Shown piece after piece: positions 1 to 12,200 of a stretch of DNA of 64,000 nt (positions are counted from its first letter, which is position 1; the number at the start of each line of letters is the position of its first letter). The position numbers and the translations under genes are program-made. The stretch is from Candidatus Gastranaerophilales bacterium (GTDB lineage: Bacteria > Cyanobacteriota > Vampirovibrionia > Gastranaerophilales > Gastranaerophilaceae), in the NCBI GenBank assembly GCA_944325575.1, contig CALVAR010000004.1, positions 1 to 64,000 of the forward strand, given 5' to 3'. Under the pieces are notes generated by a model. The model searched no databases. It saw only the letters and a list, made by a program, of their open reading frames with translations, and had not been told where the DNA came from.

Positions 1-260
1 GACGCCAAGTCTAGCATTTTGCGACTCTGCCGAAGAAACAATTAAGTATTGTTTCTGAGAGGTAGACCCCATGCACTGTCTTGAAATCAGACGTTCGTCA
101 GAAGCGTGGTTCTGACTCACATTGACACTGGGTTCGGCGTTGCCTCACACGGCGTGCCAGTCTGATTCCGCTTGTTGCCTGTGCCGGACTTGTTTTTAAA
201 AACTGACTTGTTTATTGCACAGGTTCATCAAGTAGTCGGAGTCAGTTGACAATATGAAAT
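1..260 (+). repeat. Dispersed structured repeat, copy 1 (left end outside window)
   Basis: This shares with the copies at 19569, 25144, 35622 and 60301 the conserved right half (GCCTGTGCCGGACTTG, then GCACAGGTTCA, then the terminal TTGACAATATGAAAT). The left part matches the short copies (CCAAGTCTAGCATTTTGCG) and then switches to the long-copy module ACTCTGCCGA with an inner hairpin AAACAAT/ATTGTTT. About 95 bp between GACCCCATGCAC and TTGTTGCCTGTG are unique to this copy. It is therefore a mosaic of both subtypes plus an extra module. The right border is base 260, which supplies the last base of the stop codon of the minus-strand gene next to it. Confidence 0.85.
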
Positions 261-553
261 TACCAGATAACTCTAAAACCTTTAAATAAACCCTTAAGCC
301 CTTTGGGTTCTTCTTCCGGTATAATATTTTCGTTTTTCTGAATCTCCGGTCTTGGGGAGCTTTTATCTTCCAGATTCATTATCGCGCTGTTTGTATAGTT
401 TGTTCTTTCTAAAGTTTCAAAAGGTTGCGCTCCTTGAGTGGAAAAAATTCTGGAATCTATAACAGATTGTGCATTTATTGCACCCTCTGCAAATGCCGGA
501 GCACAGCTTAACAGTATTGTGATTAGAGATAAAATAATTTTTTTTATATTCAT
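260..553 (-). CDS. Small secreted protein downstream of tpsB, possibly truncated by repeat copy 1
   Basis: A 97-residue protein with a clear N-terminal signal peptide (basic MNIKK, hydrophobic core, APAFA cleavage site near residue 22). The mature part is short, polar and unrecognised, ending in a basic KGLFKGFRVIW tail. A GAGGT Shine-Dalgarno sequence precedes the ATG. It lies 24 bp downstream of the TpsB stop on the same strand, so the two are probably co-transcribed. The stop codon is formed by bases 262-260, and base 260 is the last base of repeat copy 1. The repeat may have replaced the original 3' end, so the protein may once have been longer. Function unknown. Confidence 0.6.
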   Translation of the reverse strand: MNIKKIILSLITILLSCAPAFAEGAINAQSVIDSRIFSTQGAQPFETLERTNYTNSAIMNLEDKSSPRPEIQKNENIIPEEEPKGLKGLFKGFRVIW

Positions 554-577
554 AAATAAATAGACCTCATAAATCTT

Positions 578-3112
578 TTAGAGATTTTCTTTTTTCTTTT
601 TAGGTTTTGGATGTCTGCCTGCAACAACTCTTCCTATATCCGGAGCGCATGTAATATCAAAGTGGAATCTGCCGAGTTTCTGGTCAACATCGTATTTGTT
701 GTTCAGTCCGAATCCCCAGTAAAAACGTGCTGCTACATCTTTTTTTAGATTTACTCTAAGACCGAGCCCCCAGCTCATTAAGAATTCTCCGCTGTCAACA
801 GCTTGACCGCCTTTGTAGGGGAAAACCATACCGTGATCCATAAATACTGCGCCTTTTATCATTTCTCTCGGGTAAATATAGCCAAGTCTGTCGGAGCCGA
901 TTGCTTTTGGAAGAAACGGCAGTGGCGTAATAATTTCCGCACTGGCAAGATAACCGCTTTTACCGAGCAGCAGGCCTTCTGAGTAACCTCTTACAGTTGA
1001 CATCCCGCCTATCTGGAATTGTTCCATCCACGGGAGTCTGTCTTGCGGCGAATACTGGCCTGCAACTCTAAACTGACCTATGATTCCGTGTCCGAAATCA
1101 TGAAGTCTCATAATGTTGCCTTCATATTTGAAGAAATCTTCATCGCCTCCAAGAGCTTCAAAGCCTACAGAACCGTAATGGCCTGTGTACCATATACCTC
1201 TTTCCGTGTCTTTTCTTGCCGTGAACCCCTGTGTAAGAGAGAATGTCCCCAGTGTAGGCAGTTTTACACCCGAAATATCTGTAGTGGAACGTTTTATGCT
1301 GGCTGCAGAATATGAACTGAGGTTGAAATCAATCTTGTCCATTAAAGGATGGGTAAGATATACGCTGTAAACCTGAGATGTACCGCCTATGCCAAATGGT
1401 CTTAAAGGACCGTTGACTACTGATATGTTGCCTGCGGAAACAGAAGCACCGAGTCTTGTGCCGTATTTGTTTAACGGGAAGTTATAATCGGCAAAACCCA
1501 CACGGTTGCCGCTGCCAAGATATCCTCCTAATGACATTCTGTCACGATGACCGAACAAACTGTCCGCTGTAATCATACCGCCCCATCTTGTCGTTCCGAT
1601 AGTCTGTCTTCCCTGATTGTCAACAAGAAATGCCACATGGAACGGGAAAGGATCTTCTGTATTCAGGGTAATATCCGTTTCACCCTGTTCTTCACCTGCT
1701 GACAATCCTACTTTGAGTTTAACAGTATTATTGTTATTAAATTTAATAACATCTTCTTCAAGTTCCGAGACTTTGAACAAGTCTCCCGGTTTTGGTGCAA
1801 CACGGTTTTTGATATAGCCTGTTTTTGTCCAGCGGTTGTCTTTTACTGTTACTTTTCCTACGGTTCCTTCAAAAAGGTTGATTTTTAAAACACCGTCGGA
1901 AAGATCCTGCGGAGGCAGATAGGCTTTGGACGTTGCATAATCTCCTAGCAGATAGCATCTTGTTATGCCGTCGACAACTTTTTTGATATCATCAAGCGTA
2001 ACCGGTTGTGATAAAAGCGGAGCAGAAAGTTTTTGAAGCTCTTCTTCCGTAAATACTCTGGAGGGTGTGAATTCAACTTTTGTAATGGTTGCACGCACTG
2101 CAGTATTATCATTTGGGTCAGAAAGATTATCTTCAACAATTACAGGAGGTTTGCCGGATTTTTTATTTTTATATTCAGCCCACATATTGAGCTTCTTTTC
2201 TTCTTTCTGCTGAGGATTTATTGCATTTTGCAGTTTTTCGTCTTCGTAGAACTTGTATTTTTGCTGATCGGCAATTTCTTCTCTGTATTCCTGTTTTAGC
2301 TTTTCGCCTGATTTAGGAATAGGAGGGAGACCGGCTGTTTTTTGCTGTGTATTTTCATTGTTTACAGCAGTATTTACATTTTGGTCTCCCTGCAGATTAG
2401 CCTTTGCAGGCTGTTGTTGATTAGAAACCTGTTTATCCTGTAATTTGTCTGTCTGTTTTTGTTTAGCCGGCACTTCGTTGTGAGCTGCAGGAACAGGAGC
2501 TGCAGCTATTTTCGTGGTGTGTTTTTGTATTTCTTTTGTATCTTTTTTTAAAGTCTGTGTTTTTTGATTTTGAGTTGCAGAAATTGAATTTTGTTTTGCA
2601 GGAATCGGTGCTGCCGCAGGTTTTGAAGCAGTTTTTTGTGCGGTTTCTGATTTTTTGTTTTGTGGTGGTGTTTGGGATTTTGCAGGAATCGGCGCAGTCT
2701 GAGGCACTGCATTGGAAACAGTTGGCGGAGTGTTCTGTGCTATTTTTGTACTGTTTTTTTGTGCAGGACGATTAGTACTATTTGCCGCAGCCTTTTTTGT
2801 TGCAGCAGAAATCTGTGCCGGCATAGGAACGTTATTCTTTGCCTGCGGAATCGGAGCCGGTTTTATAACAGGTGTTTGAACAATTTTTGCAGCATTGTTG
2901 ATGGTTGAAGAAGCATCTAAAGTATTGTTATTTTCTGAATCATTGATATTTAATTGTGAATTGCAGGTTTTATCAATGGCCTGTGAAATTGCGCTGTTAA
3001 AAGACAAGAAATCAGAGTACGTCTGCTGCTGGGTACTCTGTGCATACTCCGCTCCTATGGTATAATTTTGACTTAATAAACAAAGGCTTATTAAGAATAT
3101 TAATTTTTTCAT
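578..3112 (-). CDS. TpsB-type outer-membrane transporter (ShlB/FhaC/HecB family)
   Basis: An 844-residue two-partner secretion translocator expected to export the divergently encoded giant adhesin across the outer membrane. Residues 1-20 are a signal peptide. Residues about 55-315 are a long low-complexity linker rich in Gln, Lys, Ala, Pro and Asn, with recurring API-PAK units. Residues about 340-490 look like POTRA modules (ATITKVEFTPSRVFTEEEL onward), and residues about 495-844 a 16-strand-type barrel containing the VRGY motif of the Omp85/TpsB L6 loop. Usual TpsB length is 550-600; the excess is the linker. The start is the ATG at 3112; an in-frame TTG lies 12 bases upstream. It probably forms an operon with the small secreted gene at 260-553. 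Confidence 0.88.
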   Translation of the reverse strand: MKKLIFLISLCLLSQNYTIGAEYAQSTQQQTYSDFLSFNSAISQAIDKTCNSQLNINDSENNNTLDASSTINNAAKIVQTPVIKPAPIPQAKNNVPMPAQISAATKKAAANSTNRPAQKNSTKIAQNTPPTVSNAVPQTAPIPAKSQTPPQNKKSETAQKTASKPAAAPIPAKQNSISATQNQKTQTLKKDTKEIQKHTTKIAAAPVPAAHNEVPAKQKQTDKLQDKQVSNQQQPAKANLQGDQNVNTAVNNENTQQKTAGLPPIPKSGEKLKQEYREEIADQQKYKFYEDEKLQNAINPQQKEEKKLNMWAEYKNKKSGKPPVIVEDNLSDPNDNTAVRATITKVEFTPSRVFTEEELQKLSAPLLSQPVTLDDIKKVVDGITRCYLLGDYATSKAYLPPQDLSDGVLKINLFEGTVGKVTVKDNRWTKTGYIKNRVAPKPGDLFKVSELEEDVIKFNNNNTVKLKVGLSAGEEQGETDITLNTEDPFPFHVAFLVDNQGRQTIGTTRWGGMITADSLFGHRDRMSLGGYLGSGNRVGFADYNFPLNKYGTRLGASVSAGNISVVNGPLRPFGIGGTSQVYSVYLTHPLMDKIDFNLSSYSAASIKRSTTDISGVKLPTLGTFSLTQGFTARKDTERGIWYTGHYGSVGFEALGGDEDFFKYEGNIMRLHDFGHGIIGQFRVAGQYSPQDRLPWMEQFQIGGMSTVRGYSEGLLLGKSGYLASAEIITPLPFLPKAIGSDRLGYIYPREMIKGAVFMDHGMVFPYKGGQAVDSGEFLMSWGLGLRVNLKKDVAARFYWGFGLNNKYDVDQKLGRFHFDITCAPDIGRVVAGRHPKPKKKKENL

Positions 3113-3257
3113 TCTAATCAACAATTCCTACAAGTAATTAAATCATATATTATTCTCAATTCGTAAGTCAACAAATGCAGACATAAAACTTTATAATGAT
3201 GATAAAGTTTTTAACAATATCCTCTATATTGTTTACTGCACATATTAATTAAGGTAT

Positions 3258-3263
3258 TATAAT
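3258..3263 (+). promoter_or_regulatory. Putative -10 box of the giant adhesin gene
   Basis: A perfect TATAAT lies 30 bases before the chosen adhesin start, in the 181-bp region shared with the divergent tpsB gene. No convincing -35 hexamer at 16-18 bases was seen, so the assignment is tentative. Confidence 0.35.
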
Positions 3264-3293
3264 AAATATTGGAGAAGAAGGTTGGGATTATGT

Positions 3294-6200
3294 ATGCCAA
3301 AAGATAAAAAGAGCCAAAATAATATTGACTTTTTAAAACTGTTTAAAAAGTCTCTTGCTGTGTCTTTGATGGCGTGTATCTTCGGTATACAAACATCTTA
3401 TGCAACAAATATTACTGCCGGTCCGGGTTATGGAACAAATGTAGATACAAGCGGTAATACGACAAATATATCCGGCGGTCTGATAAACGGTGATACAGGC
3501 TTTCATCATTTTACGGATTTTAACCTTTCTGCAGGTGATATTGCCAATTTGATATTTGCTCAGGGTGCAAACAGATATGTAAATCTTGTAGATAGTCAGA
3601 TCAGTATTTACGGTATTTTTAATGCAATAAAAGGCAGCGGTATAGGCGGAGATGTCATATTTGTGTCTCCTGCCGGTATGATAGTCGGTGCATCGGGGAT
3701 TATGAACGTCGGCTCTTTGCAGACTATTACACCTGCACAGGGTACATATAATTCTCTGTTGGGCTTGGGAACAGGAATATCTTATGACAATATCAGTAAT
3801 TTGAGTTCCGAAGGGTCTAATGCTTCGGTTAATATTCAGGGTAAAATTTTTGCATCGGACAATATAGACCTTTCTGCGGGCAACAGTGTTATCCTTGCTC
3901 CTAATTCCGCACTTGTGACCGGTTTTAATCAGGACGGATTTAACAAAACAAGAATTCCCGGTGTGGATATGTCCGAAATTGTAAATGACGACGGGATTGT
4001 TAATGCGGAATTTATTGCCGACGCGGGCGGGGATATAAAGCTTTTTGCAAACAATGTAAACGCATCGGGCGGATTAATACAGTCAAAAGGAGACGTTGCT
4101 CTTGATGCAAGAGACGGAACTATTACAGTCGGCTCTCAGGTAATGTCCGGCGGTGATGTCAACATAGGCGCCAATTCTTCCACTACAACAAGAAGAGTTA
4201 CACTGAATAATGATATAACAGCAGACGGGAATGTTAACATCACTATAGATCGTGATGTTATACAAAATGAGTCTTCTGATGTTACTGCCTCAAATGTAAA
4301 TTATTCTGCCAGTACTTTAACACTTGACGGTAATATTACTTCGGAGAACGGGATTAATATTTCTTCCACCCAGTTAAATCAGGGAGATAACTCTGAAATT
4401 CTAAATACCTCTTCAGGTAATATTACTATTTCCGCAAGTACTGATATCGAATCAAATAAAATTACAAATCAGGCACAAAACGGTGCAATAAACCTTTCTG
4501 GAAGAGATATTGTTTTAAAAGATACTGTATCTTCTTCCGGTACAATCAATGTTTCTGCACAGGGGGATATTTCACAGGCTGATGACAGTTTTAATGCTTT
4601 TGATTCAGGTAATGATTTGAATATAACGGCTGACTATAATGTCGGTTCTTCTTCGCAGGCTTTAAATGTAAATGTTGCTAATAATGTAAATATATATGGT
4701 GCCGGCTCTGATGTTTATTTAGCAAGTAAAGATTCTGATTTCAACATAGCAACTATTTCTAATGCACAGAATGTTAATTTGGACGGTTCAAAAAAAGTCA
4801 ATATTTCCCAGTCAATAGATGCAACTGATTCTGTAAATATTTCTTCAAAAGAGGGTTTTAGCCAGACAGCAGACTCTTCAATCAACATTATGGGCGGTTC
4901 CGGTGATGTAACCATAACTAATTCGGGCAGCGGTGATATAGATATAAATAATATTACTAATTATGGCGGAAATATTAATATAGATAATAATACCGGCTCA
5001 TCAGAACCCCCGACACCGGGTAATGTAAATATTAACGGCAGTGTGCATTCGGAAACAGGATATGTTGATATTGCTTCTGACGGCGGATATTCTCAATCCG
5101 GTACAATTAGCGCAAACGGTTCCGACGATTCAGGGAGTTCCGTTGTTATAGATGCACAGGGTGATGCAAATATAGGGCAGATTACAGGTCAAAATAATAT
5201 TAATATTAACGGTAATAATATTAACCTCGGAAATCTAGTTTCATCTGAGCAAGGCGGTATTACTCTGGATGCGCAGGGAAATATTACACAATCTTCTTCT
5301 GATACCTCATTGTCCGCTTCGCAGGATGTTACTTTAAATGCAGGCGGCGATATAGGCTCTTCCGAACAGACTATTGTTGTGTCCTCTGAGAATGGTGAAA
5401 TAATTGCCAATGCGGGCGGCGGCGCAAATTTAACCGGACAAAATACAAATATAGATCTTGGTAACATAAATGCCGGTACTGATTACAATATTATAACTAC
5501 AGGTGACGGTGAAATACTTTTTAACAGGGATTTGTCCGACATAAACGGCGATTTGTCCTTAATTACTGACAAAGATTTGAATATTAACAGTGAAATCACT
5601 GCATCAGGTGATGTTACTCTTGTATCGAATCAGGGTGATATAATTTTAAATTCAATTATTTCATCAACTGAAGAAAGTGTTAATCTTACCGCTCAGGGTG
5701 GAATCTATCATGATACTTCGTATACGGATGTTTCTATAAGCGCTCAGAAAGATATAAACCTTATTGCTCAGACGGGTGATGTAGGCACGTTCTCTGGCAA
5801 TGATGTTTCTCAGGCTGTAAAAGTAAATGCAAACGGTACTGTTAATGTTGAGGGCGGAAATATTGCTCTTGAAAGTCCGGGTTCTTTAAACATAGGAAAT
5901 ATAAATGCGTTAAAAGAAAATCCTCAAACTCTTGTAAATATAAAAACAACTGACGGGCAGAACGGAAATATAAATTTTGCAGGCTTAATAAAAGGTTCTG
6001 ATATAAATATTGATTCGGCACAGAGTATTACGCAGAGTGCTGACGGTCAGACGATTATTGCTTCCGGAGATTTATCTTTAATATCTCAAAACGGCAATAT
6101 CGGCGAGACGGATAATGCAATTATTTTTACCGCAGATAATGTCGCGGCTCAGGCACAAAACGGCTCTGTTATTCTAAAAGGTATTGATACAGATATCAGA

Positions 6201-9200
6201 ACTTCTCAGATTAGTGCAAAAGATAATATAGACCTTTCTACGGAAAATACGGGAATAGATCCTGAAAAAGGGAAGATTATTATTGAAAATGATCTTACGA
6301 CACAGGACGGATATATAACTTTAAACTCTGCTAAAAATCTTGAAATAAATAATAATATTTCTGCGGGTCAGTCCGTAACTCTTAATGCACAAGAAGGTAT
6401 AACACAGGCTGACAACACAGTTATTTCAAGCGGAAATTCTGCTTCTGCAGCGGAAGGAAACGGCAATATTATTATTACTAATGCAGAAACAGGAGATATT
6501 GTACTTGGTGATGTAACTGCAAATAAGGGACAGATAAGTGTTGTAAATAATGCTTCGGGCAGCGATATTGTTCTCAATTCAGTGTTAAACTCAACTTCTT
6601 CTGATGTGATTTTGAACTCCGAAGGAAATATCCTGCAGTCTGCCGCACGGGATGATGCATCGATTGTTGCTGCCGGTGATATTGTTTTAAATGCCGTAAA
6701 TGCAGGGGCAGCAGATAATAAAATGATGGTTAATGCCGGCGGGGCTTTATATTCTGCTTCTGATAATTTGTTTGTTCAGGATACGGATGGTGATTTGACT
6801 CTTGGCGTATTGAATATAGGACAGAGCGCCGATATAACAGCAAACGGTAATATCTTGCAGGATGAACAAGACAGAGATTCAATTATTTCTTCTGGAACTA
6901 TAAATATTAATACTACATCCGGGAATATAGGTTCTGCTGATAATTCACTTGCTTTAAATATTACGGGCGGCGGCAGAGTAAATGCGAATGCAAATGATAT
7001 TTACCTTGGCGGTACAAGTGTTTCAACAGGACAGATTAATGCGGCAAACAACTTAAATATAAATACAGTTGATAAAAACGGTTCCGTAACCATTGCCGAT
7101 AATATGACCGCAGGCGGAAATATAGATATAACATCCGGTAACGGCATAGCTCATACAGGCGGAACCATTACAAGAGGTGAAACCTCAGGCCATATAAATA
7201 TAGGTGCGACAAACGGAACAATTTCACTCGGAAATGTTGTAAACAATAACGGCGAAATAAATATTACGGGAACTGATAATGCATCGGATGTTATATTAAA
7301 CGATACTATTCAAAGTGCAGGCGGCAATGTTACCGTGTCTACTGTTGGCAATATTATTCAAAACGGCACTTCTCCATCTATTATCACTGACAGTAATATT
7401 TTGTTGACTTCTTCAGGCGGTTCAATAGGTACCGGCGCAGGGCAGGGACTTGTTGTTCAGGCTTCTAACGGCAGTGTGTCTGCCAATGCTGCAGATTCTG
7501 TCTACCTTGTCGGGGATAATACGGATATTAATGCATCAGGTATTTCTGCCGGAGAAAATATTGATTTAACAGTTACCGGTAGCGGAAATATAAATATAGA
7601 CAGTTCTTTAGTGACAAATAACGGCTATATAAGTCTTGTTACCGGAAATGGTATTGTTATAGACAATCTTATTTCTGCAACGGAAGATGTAACTATAAAT
7701 GCGCTCAGCGGTTCCATTACACAAAATTCCGCTCTCGACAAAGCAATTATTGCAGGCGGCGATGTGAATCTTGCTGCATCGGGTGATATCGGAGGGGATG
7801 CCTCTCATTTATCATTAACATCAAACGGCAGTGTTTCTGCTGACGGACAAAATGTTTATTTAAAAAGTCCTGATTCTGATTTGAATATTGCTTCTATAAA
7901 TTCTGACGGTGTTGTGAATCTGAGAACGGATACAGCAGGAAATATTAATCTTGGCGGGCTGGTTACCGGTACAGATATTACTCTTGATGCTGCAAACGGA
8001 GTTTATCAGACTGTCAGCGGAAAAACTATTGATGCTTCCGGTGATTTATCTTTGATTGCAAGACAGGATAGCGTCGGTCGTCAGGGACAGGCAATTAATT
8101 TCTCTGCAAATTCTGTTGCCGCTGACGCAGCAAGGTCTGTTGTTTTGCTCGGTGAAGATACTGATATAAATACGTCTTCAATTCATGCAACCGAAAATAT
8201 TGATTTAACAACAAGGGTAACGGATCCTGATTCTGATAAGGGTGTAATCACCGTTTCAAATGAACTTAATACAACAAACGGATACATAAGTCTGGATTCT
8301 GCAAAGGCACTTAATATAAATGAAAATATCAGTGCAGGTCAGCATATTACTCTTAATGCAAACGGAGGCATTGTACAGGGCAGCGGAACTTCTATTACAA
8401 GCGGAACGTCTTCTTCTGCACAAAATGCTGATATAAATATTTCAAATTCCGGCAGCGGCAGAATCGAACTCTCTGATGTTTCGTCAACAAACGGTAGTAT
8501 TAATATCTCAAACAATGTTACCTCCGGTGAAAATGCAGATGTTATACTGGGTGATATTAGCGCAACAAACGGTGCAGTAAACATAGTAAATTCTGCTTCC
8601 GGAAATGATGTTATTTTGAATTCGCTGGTACAGTCTACCGGAAATAATGCAGGTATTTCTATTACATCAAACGGTGCTTTGCTTCAGTCCCACGATAATC
8701 TTGCTCTTGATACATCCGGAAATATAGTTATTGATACTGTCAGCGGTGTTGGTACCGGGCTTCAAGCTGTTAAGCTCGGCGCTGACGGAACTATAAATGC
8801 ATCCGGAAACGGCATATATATAACAAGTCCGGAAAAAACATTAAACATTGCAGGTATAACTTCAACCGGAGATGTTAATCTTTCAACTGAAAATACCGGT
8901 ACAAATATAAATATTCAGGGAGAAATTACCGGTAATAATATAAATCTGAATGCACAAAACGGAATATATCAGACAACTGACGGTAAAACAATAACTGCAA
9001 CCGGAGATTTAAATCTTCAGGCTCAAGAAGGTGATATTGGTACCAGAGATAATGCAATTACTTTTGAGTCAGAAACTGTGACCGCATCAGCTGCACAGGG
9101 TTCAGTTGTATTAAACGGTATAGATACAACCATAAACACCGGCACAATCACTGCAGGACAGAATATAGATCTTACTACAACAGGCAGCGGCAATATAAAT

Positions 9201-12200
9201 GTTGAAGATGAGATAAATGCTTCAGGATATGTAAGATTAGATTCCGCTGAAAGTTTGGTATTAAATCATAATATTACATCGGATTCCTTTATAGAGCTTG
9301 GTGCTTCGGAAGGTTTGACACTTAATTCAAATATAGAAGCCGCAACTGATGTCATAATCGATACGCAGGGCGGAATTACTCAGGCCTCAGGCAGTATAAC
9401 AACCTCATCGGGCAGTGTTACTGCACAAAATACAGAAACAGGTAATATTAATTTAAATAATATTACCGCTTCCGATAATATTGATATAACAAACAGCGCA
9501 GCGGAAGGAACAGTTTCTTTGGCGGGGGCAACAGCTCAAAATGGTGCTGTAAATGTTTCCTCTCAGGGAAATGTTACCGCAGCTGGCGTAACAGCAAACG
9601 GTAATATTGATATTACAAGTGTTTCCGGTTCTTTATTAGATGCTGACTCCTTGACTTCTCAAACAGGCAATGTCTCTTTAACTTCTTCGGGCGATATTGA
9701 TGCATATGATATTACGGCATCAAGAGATATTAATATAAATAATAGTGCCGGCAGCGGTTCAGTAAATGCAGATACTTTATTATCACAGGGCGGCAGTATT
9801 GTTGTGAACTCTTCAAATAATACGACTGCCAATAATCTTACGGCTGCTAATAATATAGAAATAACCGGTAATAATGCGGGTAGTACAATTACCGCCGGTG
9901 ATTTATTATCACAGAACGGTAATATTATTTTAGATTCTGCCGGCAATTTGTCTGTTGCAGAAGGAGGTTTGACTGCGCAAACAGGCAATATTGAATTAAC
10001 AGCAAACGGAGATGTAATACTTTCTGCTCTTGCGGAAGCTTCCTTAGGCTCTGTCAGCATTACTTCTTCAGGTTCTGTTTCTCAAAACATTAACGGTAAA
10101 ACAATACAGGCAGGCTCTGATATAAATATTGATGCAGTTAATGATATCGGTCAGAGTGATAACGCATTGCAGATTAATGCCGGCGGTACTTTAAATGCGG
10201 ATGCTGATAATATTTATATTACAAATAACGAAGGCGGATTAAACATCGGTGAAATCACCGCACAGAATAATGCAAATCTGACTGCATCTGGCAATATTAT
10301 ACAGGCTTTGCCTTCTTCTTCGATAACGGCAAATAATATCAATTTGAATGCTGACGGATATCAAATAGGCTCCTCGACAGGTGCTTTAAATGTAAATACA
10401 TCAAATGCTGTTAATGCGAAAGCTGATGATATTTACCTGACATCAGAAAATAACCTGACTACCGGCAGAATTGATGCGCAAAATACTGCTGATATCACAA
10501 CAACAGGACAAAATACGAATATAACAGTATCAAATCTTATTTCTGGTAATGATGTTAATTTGAATGCGGCCGGAAGCATTATTCAGGATAGTACTCTTGA
10601 TAAAACTATCGAAGCAGGAAATTTAAATTTGACAGCACAAAACGGCAGTATCGGACAGACCGGTAATGCTATAGACTTTACCGCAACGGGTAATCTTCAG
10701 GCAAATGCCTCAGAGGCTGTTGTGTTGAACAGTGTCGGCAGAGATTTAAACACTTCTTCCGTAACTGCCGGAACAAGTATAGATCTTTCTACAGAGGGAA
10801 GCGGTAAAATTACCGTGTCCAGTGATTTAAACGCACAGGGTGGATATATCCGTCTGGATTCTGCAGAAGCTCTTGAATTAAACCATGACCTTAGCGCTAC
10901 GGATTATATAGAGCTTTCTTCAAAAGGCGGGAATGTCACGCTTGAAAATTCGCAAATAAATGCAGGTACTTATGTTGATATTGATTCTCAGGGGTCGATT
11001 TTACAAACAGGCAGTATGATAAACGCAGGTACTGATATTATTTTGAGTGCTGTACAAAATATAGGCTCTGCAGGCAGCGCAATAGCTGTTAATGCTAATA
11101 ATGATGTTACCGTCGGAAGTGCTGTTGATGTTTTCCTTAATAGCGCTGATACTTTGAATATTGCAGGTGTTAATGCAACCGGTACCGTTAACCTTGATGC
11201 AACAACATCCGGTGATGTAAATATTAAAGGTGAAATAAAAGGTGATGATATTACTATATCCGCTGCGGATAATATTTATCAGTCAATGGAAGGTCAGTCC
11301 GTTACGGCAACAGGTGATGTTACTTTAAATGCTGCCTCCGGTAATATCGGTCAAACAGGCAACGCAATTAATGTGGGCGCAGATTCTATTCGTGCAGCTG
11401 CAACTTCGGGATCAATTGTTATTAACGGTATAGATACGGACTTAAATACAAATGATATTACTGCAGGAAGAAATATTGACCTTACAACAACAGGCAGCGG
11501 TAATATTAATGTTCAAAGCGATCTTGACGCAAACGGATATATCAGGCTTGATTCATCAAATGATTTGAATCTAGGAGAATTTGATATAACCTCTGATGAT
11601 TATATTTATCTTGGCGCAAATAACGGAATTACCCTGGATTCTAATATTCAGGCGCAAACAGGTGTTACTGTTTCTTCAGGTGCCGGTATTTTACAAAATT
11701 CCGGCTACATTAACAGCGCAGGCGGAGATATTTCGTTTACAAATAACGGCGCAGGCGGTATAAATCTTAACAACGTAAATGCACAGGGCGGCTCTGTTAT
11801 AGTAAATGCTCTTCAGGATGCTTCCGGAGACATAGTTCTCGATAATATTCTGGCAAATAACAATATCTCTGTGACAAATAATTCTTCTGCTCAGAGCAAT
11901 GTAAATCTTGATGATTTAACAGCATCAAACGGAAATATTTCCGTTACAAATACTTCCGGCGGAAATATTGAACTTGATTCTGTTTTGACGGCTCAAAACG
12001 GAACAATTGCCCTAAATTCGGATAGAGGTAATATTACACAATCACATACAAATGCCTCTGTAGTTTCCGGCGGAGATGTTACTCTTGCAGGTAATAATGT
12101 CGGTTCTCAAACGCAATATATAAATACACAGGCCGGCGGCAATGTTAATGCTGACGGTACAAATATTTATATAGAAAGCAATCAGGACAGCTATAAGATA

